From Lentisalinibacter sp964427415 (GTDB lineage Bacteria; Pseudomonadota; Gammaproteobacteria; Steroidobacterales; Woeseiaceae), in assembly GCA_964427415.1 (NCBI GenBank), contig CAYRUH010000002.1:124001-188000 (forward strand): a stretch of DNA of 64,000 nt. The letters run 5' to 3'. Below are positions 28,209-36,229 of the stretch, in pieces. The position numbers were made by a program, and so were the translations under genes. Below the pieces are notes generated by a model. That model worked only from the letters and a program-made list of their open reading frames with translations, did not search any database and was not told the origin of the DNA. Within the stretch, counting starts at the first letter, position 1; each line of letters begins with the position of its first letter.

Positions 28209-29215
28209 GCCGCCGCCTCGGCGAGTATGGCGATGGCCTCGTCACCGAGCATGCCGTCCACGCGCTGTCGATCGCCGCTGGCCAGCGCCCCATAGCGTTC
28301 CCGCAGCCGGGCCAGGCACTTGGCCTGGTAGCGGAACGTAGCCTGCCGCCAGGTGCGGCCGCGGATGCCCAGTGTGAACTCATCGTCGCCGGCGCGCAGC
28401 GCCGCATGGTTCGCCGCCAGGAAGGGCAGATAGACCTCCCGGCACAGCGCCATCAGGCCGTCCAGCAGAGGGCTGCCCGCCGCCTCGAAATCCAGCCACG
28501 CGCCCTCGACGCCGCTGGCGTCGTCCACGTGGATGACCCAGCGCAGGGCATAGGGTGTCTCCGCGCGCATCAGGCCGGCGGGCGTGGGGTCGCTCGCAAG
28601 CTGCGAGAGCTGCCCGTACAGCCCGAAGTCGGCCACCGAGGGCCGGCTGCCGAACAGGAAATGGCGCTCGGTGACGTGGGCATCGAGCAGGCCGATCAGT
28701 TCGCCGAAAGTCTCCTCGATGACAGGCCGGTTGCTCTCCGTGCAGCCCACCAGTGGCATGCGCGCCATCTGCCTTTCCGCAAACGCGGCGGCGGTGTGCT
28801 CAATGGCGGCGCGCCCGCGCCCCGCCAGTCGGTCGAAGGCGCCCCAGTGGCTGAAGGCGTGCTGGTCGGCCTTCCGATACCAGCGGTAGTGGAACATCAT
28901 CTTCGTGCCCCACTCGTCGGCGAAATCCTCGATCAGCCAGGCCAGAAAGGCGAGCGCACCGTCATCCGGCAGCAGGGAGCGCATGGGCGGCAGATCGCGT
29001 TCCAGCGTCTCTATCATTGGCGTGGAATCCACGTGCCAGCTGCGATCGGGGAACAGCAACACCGGGATCACCGGCGGGCGTACGTGGGCGATGGGCTCGT
29101 CGCCGGGCGCGGCGCTGACGAAGATATGCGGAAGCCGCCGGTAGCGAAGCACGGCGCGCATTTTCAGGGAGTAGGGTGAACCCAGCGCCCCGTAGATGGT
29201 GTATCGCCCTTCCAT
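28205..29215 (-). CDS. glutathione S-transferase family protein
   Basis: 336 residues, longer than a plain GST. A thioredoxin-like N domain opens with YTIYGALGSPYSLKMRAVLR (residues 5-24), Ser/Tyr being possible thiol-activating residues; VDSTPMIETLER fits the glutathione-binding cis-Pro/Ser region. The helical C domain contains RPSVADFGLYGQLSQL (about 190-205). About a hundred residues extend beyond the usual C domain (HVDDASGVEGAWLDFEAAG onwards). It is the first gene of the GST-glcD-glcE-glcF operon and overlaps glcD by four bases. Its link to glycolate oxidation is unknown. Confidence 0.85.
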   Translation of the reverse strand: MEGRYTIYGALGSPYSLKMRAVLRYRRLPHIFVSAAPGDEPIAHVRPPVIPVLLFPDRSWHVDSTPMIETLERDLPPMRSLLPDDGALAFLAWLIEDFADEWGTKMMFHYRWYRKADQHAFSHWGAFDRLAGRGRAAIEHTAAAFAERQMARMPLVGCTESNRPVIEETFGELIGLLDAHVTERHFLFGSRPSVADFGLYGQLSQLASDPTPAGLMRAETPYALRWVIHVDDASGVEGAWLDFEAAGSPLLDGLMALCREVYLPFLAANHAALRAGDDEFTLGIRGRTWRQATFRYQAKCLARLRERYGALASGDRQRVDGMLGDEAIAILAEAAA

Positions 29216-29335
29216 TCGGTCCCTGGCGCTCGTCGGACTGGTCCCCCGAGCTTACCGGCGGGGCCGGCTCAGACCAAGCCGGGAGGCCGGATGGCGGGCG
29301 GGCTTTGCCGGGATGGGGGATTCCCGTTCGGCCAT

Positions 29336-29701
29336 TCAGGGCGCGGCGGCCCACTGCGTGGCGGCTTCCAGCTCGCTTTCCGGAAAGTGGCGGGTCTCCG
29401 CGGCGACGAAATGGCCGACGATGTGCGGGATCAGCTTCATGATCCTGTCGTCACCCACCAGCGCCACCTTGGCCACCTGGCGATGGTGCTGGCGGATGAA
29501 GGTCAGGTGCTCGACGAGGGCGCCGAAGCTTTCCCAGCCCGGGAAGTCCACCGCGTGGATCAGTACGCCGCTCAGGTCGCCGTGCATGCGTATGAAGCCG
29601 TCCACTGCCTTGGCCAGCTTGCGGAAGTCGTCCTCGCTCAGTTCGGATTCCGGCTCAACCAAGAGGAGTCGGCGGCGGACGTCGAATCGGTGCTTCAGCA
29701 T
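29336..29701 (-). CDS. SpoIIAA/STAS-like protein
   Basis: 121 residues from the ATG at 29701 (MLKHRFDVRRRLLLVEPES), preceded by GAGGG. The pattern of a small alpha/beta STAS fold is visible: SELSEDDFRKLAKAVD, then SGVLIHAVDFPGWES (about residues 43-57), and KVALVGDDRIMKLIPHI. The family is widespread and of unclear function, in some cases binding lipids or anti-sigma partners. No kinase or anti-sigma gene is adjacent. A possible minus-strand -10 (CATAAT) lies at 29755-29760, so it may have its own promoter, separate from the receptor upstream. Confidence 0.8.
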   Translation of the reverse strand: MLKHRFDVRRRLLLVEPESELSEDDFRKLAKAVDGFIRMHGDLSGVLIHAVDFPGWESFGALVEHLTFIRQHHRQVAKVALVGDDRIMKLIPHIVGHFVAAETRHFPESELEAATQWAAAP

Positions 29702-29800
29702 GTCTGGCCCTCGTCTGGACTGCCGGCTGTCCCGCAACCGGGACCCGCGCATCGATTATGTAACATCGACGGCCCGGTTGAAACCGCGGCGGCCCGCCAG

Positions 29801-29827
29801 AAAAAGCGGCGAGCCGAAGCCCGCCGC
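29801..29827 (-). terminator. intrinsic terminator of the second TonB receptor gene
   Basis: On the minus strand GCGGCGGGC-TTCG-GCTCGCCGC forms a nine-position stem with one mismatch and a stable UUCG loop, followed by TTTTT (29805-29801). It starts 26 bp after the receptor stop codon. Confidence 0.85.
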
Positions 29828-29852
29828 CCTTCTTTAATCGGCCGATGCGCCG

Positions 29853-32633
29853 TCAGTCGAAGTTGATGCCGAATGCCACGCCGTAGCGCCGCGGCTCGAG
29901 AGTGAAGACATTGGTGAAAAGACCGGAGGAGGGATCGGTCACAAACAGTCCCGTGATATTGTCGTCGTCCGCCAGATTCTGCACGAAGCCGCGCAGGTAC
30001 CAGCTGCCGTCGTCCGGCGTCAGCGTCACCTGCGCATTGATGATGTCCCAGCTCTCGATGCGGTCGATCGGGTCCCGGTTGAAGATTCGCCCCCAGCTCT
30101 CGTCCTGCCAGTAGTAGTCGCCGCGGATACTCAGCTCGTAGCCGCTGGCCAGCGGGAAGGTGTACTGGGCGCCGAAGCTGAAAGAGAGTTCCGGCGAGTT
30201 TTGCAGCTCATTGCCCTCCAGTGGGACCCGGTTGCCGTCCGTCCAGATGTAGGGCAGGCCGAAGGCGGAGAAGTCGAGGGTGGCGAGCTGATCGCAGATC
30301 GAGAACGGCAGCGGGCCGAACACCGGCGCGAGAGCGGGGACGGTCCCGATCAGCGACTGCAGCGTCGGGATCACCGGCGGGCCGCCGTTGGCATTGATGA
30401 TGCAGTTGGAGTAGTTGGTGTAGTCCTTGATCAGCGTCGCCCCCGGGTCCCCGCCGGTCGGATCCCGCGTGTCGACCAGGAACACTTCACCGATCTCCGT
30501 CTTCAGATAGGACAGGTTCGCGTTGATCAGCCACCTTTCCGTGGGCAGGAATGTCGTCTCCAGCTCGGCACCCCAGATCTCCGCGTCGACGTTGTCATTG
30601 AACGACGTGCGGTTCTGGATTCGCGATACCTGCAGTCCTTCGTAGTCGTAGTAGAAGCCGGTGAGATTCGCCTGCAGACGGCCGCCCGCGAGGCTGTTCT
30701 TGGTACCGATCTCGTAGGCGTTGATGAATTCCGGCTCGAAGTTCGGGCTGGTGTTGGGAAACTGGGCGGGATCGAACGGCGGGTTGAAGCCGCCGCCCTT
30801 GTAGCCGCGGGAGTAGGAGCCGTAAATCAGCGTGTTCCCGGTGAAGCCGATGTCCGGCGTCCAGTCGATCACGAGGCGCCCGGTGGTCTCGGTGAATTCG
30901 ACGGTGTCTTCCCTGAACGGCGGCAGGACCACGCTGTCGGAGCCGATCGGCGTCGGCTGTCCGGCGAACAGCGGTGCCCGGTCGCGGATCTCTTTCTCGT
31001 CCCTGGTGAAACGCAGGCCGGCGGTGATCCTCACCGTGTCCGTCGGCGAGAAATACAGCTCGCCGAAGGCCGCAGAGGAGGTCAGGCCGTAGAGATCCGT
31101 CTCGCTGTTGAAAAACGGCGTGGGAATGGCAATGCCGTCCACGCCCGAGCCCAGCAGCGAGAAAAAGTCGAGACCGTTGGATACGACGAAGTAATCCGTC
31201 CAGTTCTCGTAATCGAACCAGTTGGCGCCGACGAGGTAGTTCCATGAGCCGTCGAAATCGGAGGCGAGCCGCAGCTCGAGCATGATCTGGTCGCTCTCGG
31301 CGACAGACCGATCGTAGGCGTCCACCACCGTGGAGAAGTTGCGGATGTTGCCGCCGATCACGCCGGTGTTGGAGTCCGTGATGTCCGATATCGGCACCGT
31401 TCCCTGGGAGAAGAAGGTGCTGAAGACAGTGGGGAAGGCGGCCTGCATCGTCGCCGCCCACACCGGATCCGACAACGCCGGGTACGGCTGGCCCACGGCG
31501 TTGTTGTAGTCCGCCTCCGAGAACACGCTGGTGTCCTGGTAGCCGGCCAGCGCCGTCAGCGTATGGTTGGCAAATTCGTGCTCGATCGAGAGCTCGATGA
31601 ACAGTTCGTCGGATTCGTAAATCGGTTCGAAGTCCATGTAGACCTGGCGGAAATCGGCCGGGTTCGGCGAGTTCGCATAGAGGTCCAGCCCGAATGGCGC
31701 GAGTGCTACGGGGCCGAGGATCAGATCGCTGGAGAGACCGCCGGCGATCGTAGCGGCCGCGTTCGGCAGCTCGAATTCGAGCCGGTCCGGCAGACAGCCC
31801 AGCACGGCCGTCGGGTCGTTGTTGCACATCTGCTTCTGGGAGCGGGTGCGGCTGGAGTCCTCGTCGAACCAGGACACCATGAAATCGACAGTGGTCGCGT
31901 CCCCAGGCAGCCAGCGCAGGGCTGCGCGCACCGCGTGGCTGTCGCGGTCGTCCACGTCGTTACCGGTGAAAATATTCTCGGTATAGCCGTCACGCTTCGA
32001 GACGATGCCGGCGAAGCGCGCATAGAAGTTGTCCGCGAGCGGTAGATTTACCATGCCCTTGGCCTTGGTACTCGAGAAGTCTCCGAGTTCCAGTTCGGTG
32101 GAAGCCTCGAAGACGTCCGTCGGCTTGTTGGTGATCATATTGACCACGCCGCCGGTCGCGTTTCGTCCGAACAGTGTGCCCTGCGGGCCGCGCAGGATCT
32201 CGATGCGCTCGATATCGAAATACTCGATCTCGAACAGCCGCGGCGAGACCAGCGGCAGATCGTTGACGTGGATGCCGACACCGCTGTCTGCGGATGCCGC
32301 CACCAGGGCGTTGCCGATACCGCGGATCTGGAAATTGTTGCCGGTGAAGTTCGCCTTGGAGTAGGTGACGTTCGGTGTTGAGAACTGCAGGTCGGTGAAC
32401 TGCTCGATCTGCAGCCGCTCCAGTGCTGCCGCGTCGAAGGCGGATACGGCGATAGGCACTTCCTGCAGTGACTGGGCCCGACGCTGCGCCGTGACCACGA
32501 TTTCTTCTACGAAGACCCCTTCTGTGGAATCCTGCTGGGCATGGAGTCCAGGCCCTGTAGCGAACAATGCCGAAACGAACAGTATGGTTGCGCCTGCCGG
32601 CAGATACCGGCGGCGTGATGAGACACGCTTCAT
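29853..32633 (-). CDS. TonB-dependent outer-membrane receptor
   Basis: 926 residues from the ATG at 32633, which follows a strong GGGGGAGG. The signal peptide (MKRVSSRRRYLPAGATILFV, cleavage near LHAQQ) is followed by a TonB box (VEEIVVTAQRRAQS, about residues 39-52). The plug has FQIRGIGNALV and IEILRGPQGTLFGRNATG, and a large barrel ends GVAFGINFD. The upstream in-frame extension is rejected for lack of a ribosome site and loss of the signal peptide. The substrate is unknown. A 25-bp perfect inverted repeat lies just upstream of the ribosome site and an exported-looking alpha/beta hydrolase gene is divergent, so the two may act on the same substrate. Confidence 0.95.
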   Translation of the reverse strand: MKRVSSRRRYLPAGATILFVSALFATGPGLHAQQDSTEGVFVEEIVVTAQRRAQSLQEVPIAVSAFDAAALERLQIEQFTDLQFSTPNVTYSKANFTGNNFQIRGIGNALVAASADSGVGIHVNDLPLVSPRLFEIEYFDIERIEILRGPQGTLFGRNATGGVVNMITNKPTDVFEASTELELGDFSSTKAKGMVNLPLADNFYARFAGIVSKRDGYTENIFTGNDVDDRDSHAVRAALRWLPGDATTVDFMVSWFDEDSSRTRSQKQMCNNDPTAVLGCLPDRLEFELPNAAATIAGGLSSDLILGPVALAPFGLDLYANSPNPADFRQVYMDFEPIYESDELFIELSIEHEFANHTLTALAGYQDTSVFSEADYNNAVGQPYPALSDPVWAATMQAAFPTVFSTFFSQGTVPISDITDSNTGVIGGNIRNFSTVVDAYDRSVAESDQIMLELRLASDFDGSWNYLVGANWFDYENWTDYFVVSNGLDFFSLLGSGVDGIAIPTPFFNSETDLYGLTSSAAFGELYFSPTDTVRITAGLRFTRDEKEIRDRAPLFAGQPTPIGSDSVVLPPFREDTVEFTETTGRLVIDWTPDIGFTGNTLIYGSYSRGYKGGGFNPPFDPAQFPNTSPNFEPEFINAYEIGTKNSLAGGRLQANLTGFYYDYEGLQVSRIQNRTSFNDNVDAEIWGAELETTFLPTERWLINANLSYLKTEIGEVFLVDTRDPTGGDPGATLIKDYTNYSNCIINANGGPPVIPTLQSLIGTVPALAPVFGPLPFSICDQLATLDFSAFGLPYIWTDGNRVPLEGNELQNSPELSFSFGAQYTFPLASGYELSIRGDYYWQDESWGRIFNRDPIDRIESWDIINAQVTLTPDDGSWYLRGFVQNLADDDNITGLFVTDPSSGLFTNVFTLEPRRYGVAFGINFD

Positions 32634-32659
32634 AATCCTCCCCCTTACAGATTTGAAGC

Positions 32660-32684
32660 GGCCGGTCACGTTGCGTGACCGGCC
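32660..32684. promoter_or_regulatory. 25-bp inverted repeat in the receptor leader
   Basis: GGCCGGTCACG (32660-32670), TTG, CGTGACCGGCC (32674-32684): a perfect 11-bp dyad with a 3-base spacer, ending 27 bp upstream of the receptor start codon. As RNA it would fold as a stable hairpin before the ribosome site; as DNA it would suit a dimeric repressor. No T run follows on the receptor strand, so a simple terminator is unlikely. Confidence 0.6.
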
Positions 32685-32874
32685 AGCGGCACGCCTATTA
32701 CCGGAAGAAAGCTTAGCAGGTCGCGGACGCTTTGGCATGCTGCGTTTGCGGCCTGGTGCCTTGTCCAAGGCGCTCAGCTTCTGCCAGAAGGTAAACGAAT
32801 GACGCGGACGGGACACTAGTCAAAGATGCCGACTTCACATAGTGTATCGGCACGCCTGAACCGGGAATGACCTG

Positions 32875-33882
32875 ATGCTCGATAGCCTGATGCCGAGAAG
32901 GATCACCGCCATACTCCTGCTGCTGGCAGGTTCTGCCGTAGTGCAGTCGCAGCCCGTGGTGTTCACGGAATACCCCACATACTTCACGCACGCCAACGGC
33001 ATCTCCATCGCGTACCAGGAGTTCGGCGAACAGGGCGACCCGCCGGTACTGCTGGTCATGGGCCTCGGCGCCCAGCTGATCCACTGGCCTGATCAGCTCG
33101 TGCTGGACCTGGCCGATGCCGGCTATCGGGTGATCCGTCTCGACAACCGTGATGCCGGGCTGTCGGAGAAGCTGTGGCAGGCCGACCGGCTGGGCTGGTG
33201 GCCGATGGTCAAGTTCCGGCTGGGCTGGGATCTGGATCCGCCCTACGACCTCAACGACATGGCGGCGGATACCGTGGGTCTGATGGACGCCCTCGGCATC
33301 GAAGAGGCTCACATCGTCGGCGCGTCGATGGGCGGGATGATCGCCCAGATCGTGGCGGCCAGGCACCCGGATCGGGTGCTTACGCTCACCTCCGTCATGT
33401 CGACCAGCGGCGATGCCGATCTGCCGCCCGGCGATGCCGAAGTCACGGAGAAACTGCTGACCCGTTCGTCGGAGTCGGCGGGCAGGGAGGAGGCGATCGC
33501 CCGCACCGTCGACCTGGTGGCGGCTATCGGCAGTCCCACCCACGGGTACAGCGAGGAATATCTGTACGCCTATCTCAGCCGCAGCTACGACCGCAGCCAC
33601 TACACGCCGGGCGTCGGCCGTCAGCTCTGGGGGGTGCTCGGCTCCGGCGACCGGAATGAGCTGCTGCCGCAGATCGGCGCGCCGACACTGGTCATCCACG
33701 GCGAGGCGGATCCCCTGGTACCCGTCGAGCACGGTCGGCATACCGCCGAGCTGGTGCCCGGCGCCGAACTGCTCGTCGTGGCTGGGATGGGTCACGCCCT
33801 GGAGCCGTATTTCCTGCCGGAGATTACGGCTGCCCTGCTGGATCACTTCTCCGCCGGGACGGCGCCCGTGGCCGCTCGCTGA
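32875..33882 (+). CDS. alpha/beta hydrolase, probably exported
   Basis: 335 residues. An N-terminal hydrophobic segment (RRITAILLLLAGSAVV, about residues 8-23) suggests export or membrane anchoring. The fold signature is VLLVMGLGAQLIHWP with oxyanion residues. The nucleophile elbow is GASMGGMIAQ (Ser near 150), the acid is in HGEADPLVP and the His in GMGHALE. The sequence resembles aclacinomycin methylesterase-type hydrolases. It is divergent from the TonB receptor with 241 bp between starts. It could pre-process the receptor's ligand, such as an ester or lactone; that link is inference. Confidence 0.85.
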   Translation: MLDSLMPRRITAILLLLAGSAVVQSQPVVFTEYPTYFTHANGISIAYQEFGEQGDPPVLLVMGLGAQLIHWPDQLVLDLADAGYRVIRLDNRDAGLSEKLWQADRLGWWPMVKFRLGWDLDPPYDLNDMAADTVGLMDALGIEEAHIVGASMGGMIAQIVAARHPDRVLTLTSVMSTSGDADLPPGDAEVTEKLLTRSSESAGREEAIARTVDLVAAIGSPTHGYSEEYLYAYLSRSYDRSHYTPGVGRQLWGVLGSGDRNELLPQIGAPTLVIHGEADPLVPVEHGRHTAELVPGAELLVVAGMGHALEPYFLPEITAALLDHFSAGTAPVAAR

Positions 33883-33999
33883 GGCCGCCGTAACCTCCCC
33901 GTCACGGAGCTGCCGGCGAAGTGAGAGCTGTTCCCTGGTCCGTGCCGCGGCGCGGGTGTATTTTGTCCTATGCGTACACTCGACAGGGAAGCGACGTAC

Positions 34000-36126
34000 A
34001 TGTCCACGGCGGCCGACGACCTCGGTAACAACGGACGCGACGAGCGGCAGGAAGTCTCCTTCGACCCGGAGGATCCGGCGCTCTATCTGAACCGTGAGCT
34101 CACCTGGCTGGCGTTCAACCGGCGGGTGCTCACGGAGGCGGAGCGTGAGCGCAATCCGCTGCTGGAGCAGCTGAAGTTCCTGGCGATCGTGAGCTCCAAC
34201 CTGGACGAGTTCTTCATGAAGCGTATCGGCGGCCTGAAGCAGCAGGAGGGCGCCGGCGTGAGCACGCTGACGGTGGACGGGCGCAGCCCCTCCGGGCAGA
34301 TCGCCGAGTGCTACGCGGAGATCAGCGACCTGCTGGCCGACCAGTCGGTCATCCTCGGCGAGCTGATGAAGGCGCTCGCGGCCGAAGGCATCCGGGTGCT
34401 GGACTTCGAGGAGCTGGATGACGACCAGCGCGAGCAGGGCCGGGGCTTCTTCGAGCAGAACGTGTTCCCGCTGCTGACGCCGCTGGTGATCGACTCGGCC
34501 CATCCCTTCCCGTTCATCTCCAACCTGTCGGTCAACCTGCTGGTGCAGGTGTGCCAGCGGGGCGACGACAAGCCTTCGATCGTGCGCATCAAGGTGCCGC
34601 TGGGCGTGCGCACGCCCCGTTTTGTGCAGCTCGGTCCCGGCCACACCTTCGTGCCGCTGGAACAGATCATCGAGCATCATCTCGACCTGGTGCTGCCCGG
34701 CGTCGATATCATCGCCTGTGACTTCTTCCGCGTGACCCGCAATGCCGTGGTCGAGCGGGACGAGGAGCAGGCGAACGATCTGCTGGAGCTGATCGAGTCC
34801 GAGCTGCGCGAGCGGCGCTTCGCGCCGGTGGTGCGGCTGGAGGTCAGCCACGCCATGAGCGGCGAGGCACGCGACTACCTGCGACGCCAGCTCGAGCTCA
34901 CCAGTGCGGACGACATCTTCGAGACCGAGGGACTGCTCGGCAGGGCGGACTACATGCAGCTGGCCACGCTGCCGGTCGCGCATCTCCTGTACCCGCCGCA
35001 CACGCCGGCGGCCCACGAGCGGCTGGTGCGCGCCGCCTCCGTATTCGAGGAGATTCGCGCCAACGGTCCGCTGCTGCTGCAGCACCCCTACCAGTCCTTC
35101 ACCAAGACGGTGATCCGGCTGCTGCGCGAGGCCGTGGCGGATCCTGCCGTGCTCGCCGTCAAGACCACGCTGTACCGTACCTCGGAGGACTCGCAGATCG
35201 TGCCGCTGCTGATCGATGCCGTGACCAGCGGCAAACAGGTGGCGGTGGTGGTGGAACTCAAGGCCCGCTTCGACGAGGCGGCCAATATCCGCTGGGCCAA
35301 CCGGCTGGAGGAGGCGGGCATCCACGTCTCTTACGGGGTGGTGGGATACAAGGCGCACGCAAAGATGATGCTGATCGTACGGGACGAGGGCGGCCGGCTG
35401 CAGCGCTACGTGCACGTCGGTACCGGTAACTATCACTCGGGCACCGCCCGGCAGTACTGCGACCTGGGTGTGATTAGCGCGGATCCGGATCTGGGGGCCG
35501 ACGCCTCCGAGTTCTTTAACTCGCTGACCACCGGTTCGCCGCGGCGCCGCAAATACCGCAAGCTGGTGACGGCGCCGGACGACATGAAGCCGGCGCTGCT
35601 GGCCCGTATCCGGCGGGAGGCGGAGCACCATGCCGCCGGCCGCGGGGCGCTGATCCAGCTGAAGACTAATGCGCTGGAAGACCCGGACGTCACCTGTGCG
35701 CTGTACGAGGCCTCCCGGGAAGGGGTGCCGGTGCAGCTCATCGTGCGCGACACCTGCCGCCTGCGGCCGGGTCTGGCGGGCATCTCGGATACCGTGACCG
35801 TGCGCAGCCTGGTAGGCCGCTTCCTCGAACACACCCGCATCTACTACTTCAGGAACGGCGGCGACGAGGAGTACTTCCTCGGCTCGGCCGACTGCATGAG
35901 CCGCAACCTCACCAGCCGGGTGGAGGCCATCGTGCCGGTGCGCGAGGAGCGCCTGCGCGAGACCCTGCGCCACATCCTGGATCTGCAGCTGGCCGATACG
36001 GAGAATGCCTGGCAGATGCTGCCCGATGGCGGCTACGTGCACTGCGAGCCCGGCGAGGATCCTATCGACTCACAGCATCTGCTGGCCGAGTGGGCCCAGG
36101 AGAAGGCGCAGTCCCCCCCGCTCTGA
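34000..36126 (+). CDS. ppk: polyphosphate kinase 1
   Basis: 708 residues from the ATG at 34000, which has AGGGAAG at good spacing; an ATG 30 bases upstream lacks one. Makes long-chain polyphosphate from ATP. The N-terminal domain begins LYLNRELTWLAFNRRVLTEA and contains SNLDEFFMKRIGGL (about residues 62-75). The catalytic histidine that becomes phosphorylated is in YVHVGTGNYHSGTAR, the second conserved His in FLEHTRIYYF, and the C terminus holds LGSADCMSRNL. No ppx gene is adjacent and no clear Pho box was found upstream. An EAL-GGDEF gene follows 103 bp later. Confidence 0.97.
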   Translation: MSTAADDLGNNGRDERQEVSFDPEDPALYLNRELTWLAFNRRVLTEAERERNPLLEQLKFLAIVSSNLDEFFMKRIGGLKQQEGAGVSTLTVDGRSPSGQIAECYAEISDLLADQSVILGELMKALAAEGIRVLDFEELDDDQREQGRGFFEQNVFPLLTPLVIDSAHPFPFISNLSVNLLVQVCQRGDDKPSIVRIKVPLGVRTPRFVQLGPGHTFVPLEQIIEHHLDLVLPGVDIIACDFFRVTRNAVVERDEEQANDLLELIESELRERRFAPVVRLEVSHAMSGEARDYLRRQLELTSADDIFETEGLLGRADYMQLATLPVAHLLYPPHTPAAHERLVRAASVFEEIRANGPLLLQHPYQSFTKTVIRLLREAVADPAVLAVKTTLYRTSEDSQIVPLLIDAVTSGKQVAVVVELKARFDEAANIRWANRLEEAGIHVSYGVVGYKAHAKMMLIVRDEGGRLQRYVHVGTGNYHSGTARQYCDLGVISADPDLGADASEFFNSLTTGSPRRRKYRKLVTAPDDMKPALLARIRREAEHHAAGRGALIQLKTNALEDPDVTCALYEASREGVPVQLIVRDTCRLRPGLAGISDTVTVRSLVGRFLEHTRIYYFRNGGDEEYFLGSADCMSRNLTSRVEAIVPVREERLRETLRHILDLQLADTENAWQMLPDGGYVHCEPGEDPIDSQHLLAEWAQEKAQSPPL

Positions 36127-36229
36127 TCCGTGCTCTGAGACGGGTCCCGTGATCGTGTGATGGGGGTCACGCCCGCGATTGCGGCAAGCGGCTACCCTGC
36201 CCGGGATCGAAGACCGGCAGGCACGACCC

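Noticed and set aside
32713..36042. Very long minus-strand open frame (about 1100 codons) opposite ppk and the hydrolase gene
   Set aside because: It is the antisense of clearly coding ppk; its composition (His, Arg, Val and Gln-rich) is typical of reading GC-rich genes backwards, and no domain or start site supports it.
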